NCBI GenBank assembly: GCA_937921865.1
Contig: CAKZWF010000065.1
Location: 1 to 64,000 of the forward strand
Reading direction: 5' to 3'
DNA: 64,000 nt
Origin: an uncultured Pseudomonadales bacterium
Lineage (GTDB): Bacteria > Pseudomonadota > Gammaproteobacteria > Pseudomonadales > Azotimanducaceae
The position numbers and the translations under genes were made by a program. The notes below the pieces were generated by a model. It was not told the origin of the DNA. It saw nothing but the letters and a program-made list of their open reading frames with translations, and searched no databases. Position 1 is the stretch's first letter. Every line of letters starts with the position of its first letter. Of the stretch, positions 63,778 through 64,000 are shown piece after piece.

Positions 63778-64000
63778 ATGACTGCAGGTGCGAGCATCTC
63801 GGGCATGGACACGACTGTGGCTGATGGCCGGGACCAAAGCCGGATAGTAGCCAGTTGGCTGCTGGTCTGTTGTGTGACAATTTTTGCGATGGTCGTGCTG
63901 GGTGGCGTGACCCGGCTTACCGGTTCCGGCCTGTCGATGGTGCAGTGGGCGCCGATTATGGGCGTGCTGCCGCCGCTCAGCACTGTCGAGTGGCAGACCG
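63778..64000 (+). CDS. ctaA: Heme A synthase (CtaA/COX15), 5' part
   Basis: 74 codons, cut by the right window edge. After a short polar leader comes a membrane helix and the family motif [17 protein letters not shown], followed by [11 protein letters not shown], diagnostic of COX15/CtaA. Converts heme O to heme A for aa3-type cytochrome oxidase, showing aerobic respiration. ATG with GGAAC upstream. The 63532-63777 gap upstream holds no gene. Confidence 0.88.
   Translation, partial: MTAGASISGMDTTVADGRDQSRIVASWLLVCCVTIFAMVVLGGVTRLTGSGLSMVQWAPIMGVLPPLSTVEWQT

Noticed and set aside
1-64000. tRNA, rRNA, CRISPR arrays, prophage or plasmid origin
   Set aside because: I looked for cloverleaf ends, repeated spacers, integrase/phage genes and iteron-like repeats and found none. 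A covariance-model search would be needed to exclude small RNAs.

Overview
The window looks like a piece of a gammaproteobacterial chromosome, probably from an aquatic or marine aerobe with a wide acyl-CoA catabolism. The pointers are rdgC (a beta/gamma-proteobacterial gene), a proteobacterial Rnf complex, a heme A synthase start at the right edge, and many acyl-CoA, CoA-transferase, Rieske, PhyH and LLM-type oxidoreductase genes. Genes are tightly packed in short operons with frequent ATGA/GTGA overlaps and quite a few GTG/TTG starts. I saw no rRNA, tRNA, CRISPR array or intact mobile element. The only mobile DNA is a short IS6-family transposase remnant.

Left part (1-17 kb): a partial gene; a large cyclase-ATPase-TPR signalling protein with paired cyclase domains; an IS6 remnant; a sterol-desaturase-family membrane enzyme; a lipoprotein; a 4-coumarate-CoA-ligase-like enzyme; a Rieske oxygenase; and a GH43-like lipoprotein. 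Two genes at 12.65-15.47 kb are each interrupted once by an in-frame TGA exactly where a redox-active Cys/Sec is expected. One is a redoxin fused to a DsbD-N/DsbC-like domain, with W-U-P-L-C. The other is a GrdB-like protein, with V-U-P-I-C. Each TGA is followed at bacterial-SECIS distance by a short hairpin with G-led apical loop. I read both as selenoproteins. No selA/B/C/D gene lies in the window.

17-32 kb (minus strand): an epoxide-hydrolase-like enzyme with two acyl-CoA dehydrogenases, the remnant of an LLM oxidoreductase, then one long operon in transcription order rnfB - nifJ-like 2-oxoacid:ferredoxin oxidoreductase (1641 aa) - rnfC - rnfD - rnfG - rnfE - rnfA - small four-Cys membrane protein - ferredoxin-NADP reductase-like flavoprotein. 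The layout suggests that electrons from oxidative decarboxylation of a 2-oxoacid go to ferredoxin and are balanced against NAD(P)H and the membrane ion gradient.

32-54 kb: GNAT, sulfotransferase and PhyH genes; an exported Pcm-like methyltransferase with a DUF2905 protein; a DMT exporter divergent from dgcN-dgcA-aminotransferase (D-glutamate type catabolism); an SDR/MaoC/MaoC/enoyl-CoA hydratase set; folE; rdgC; a sodium:solute symporter with a small membrane partner; a double DsbA-fold protein; an isocitrate-dehydrogenase-family enzyme; and a lipoprotein-MarR pair behind a 36-bp palindrome.

54-64 kb: a serine hydrolase, a double CaiB/BaiF CoA-transferase, an enoyl-CoA hydratase, an F420-type LLM oxidoreductase, an APH-fold kinase and a single CaiB/BaiF transferase. 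Together they look like a catabolic island for a CoA-activated substrate I cannot name. The window ends inside a ctaA-like heme A synthase gene.
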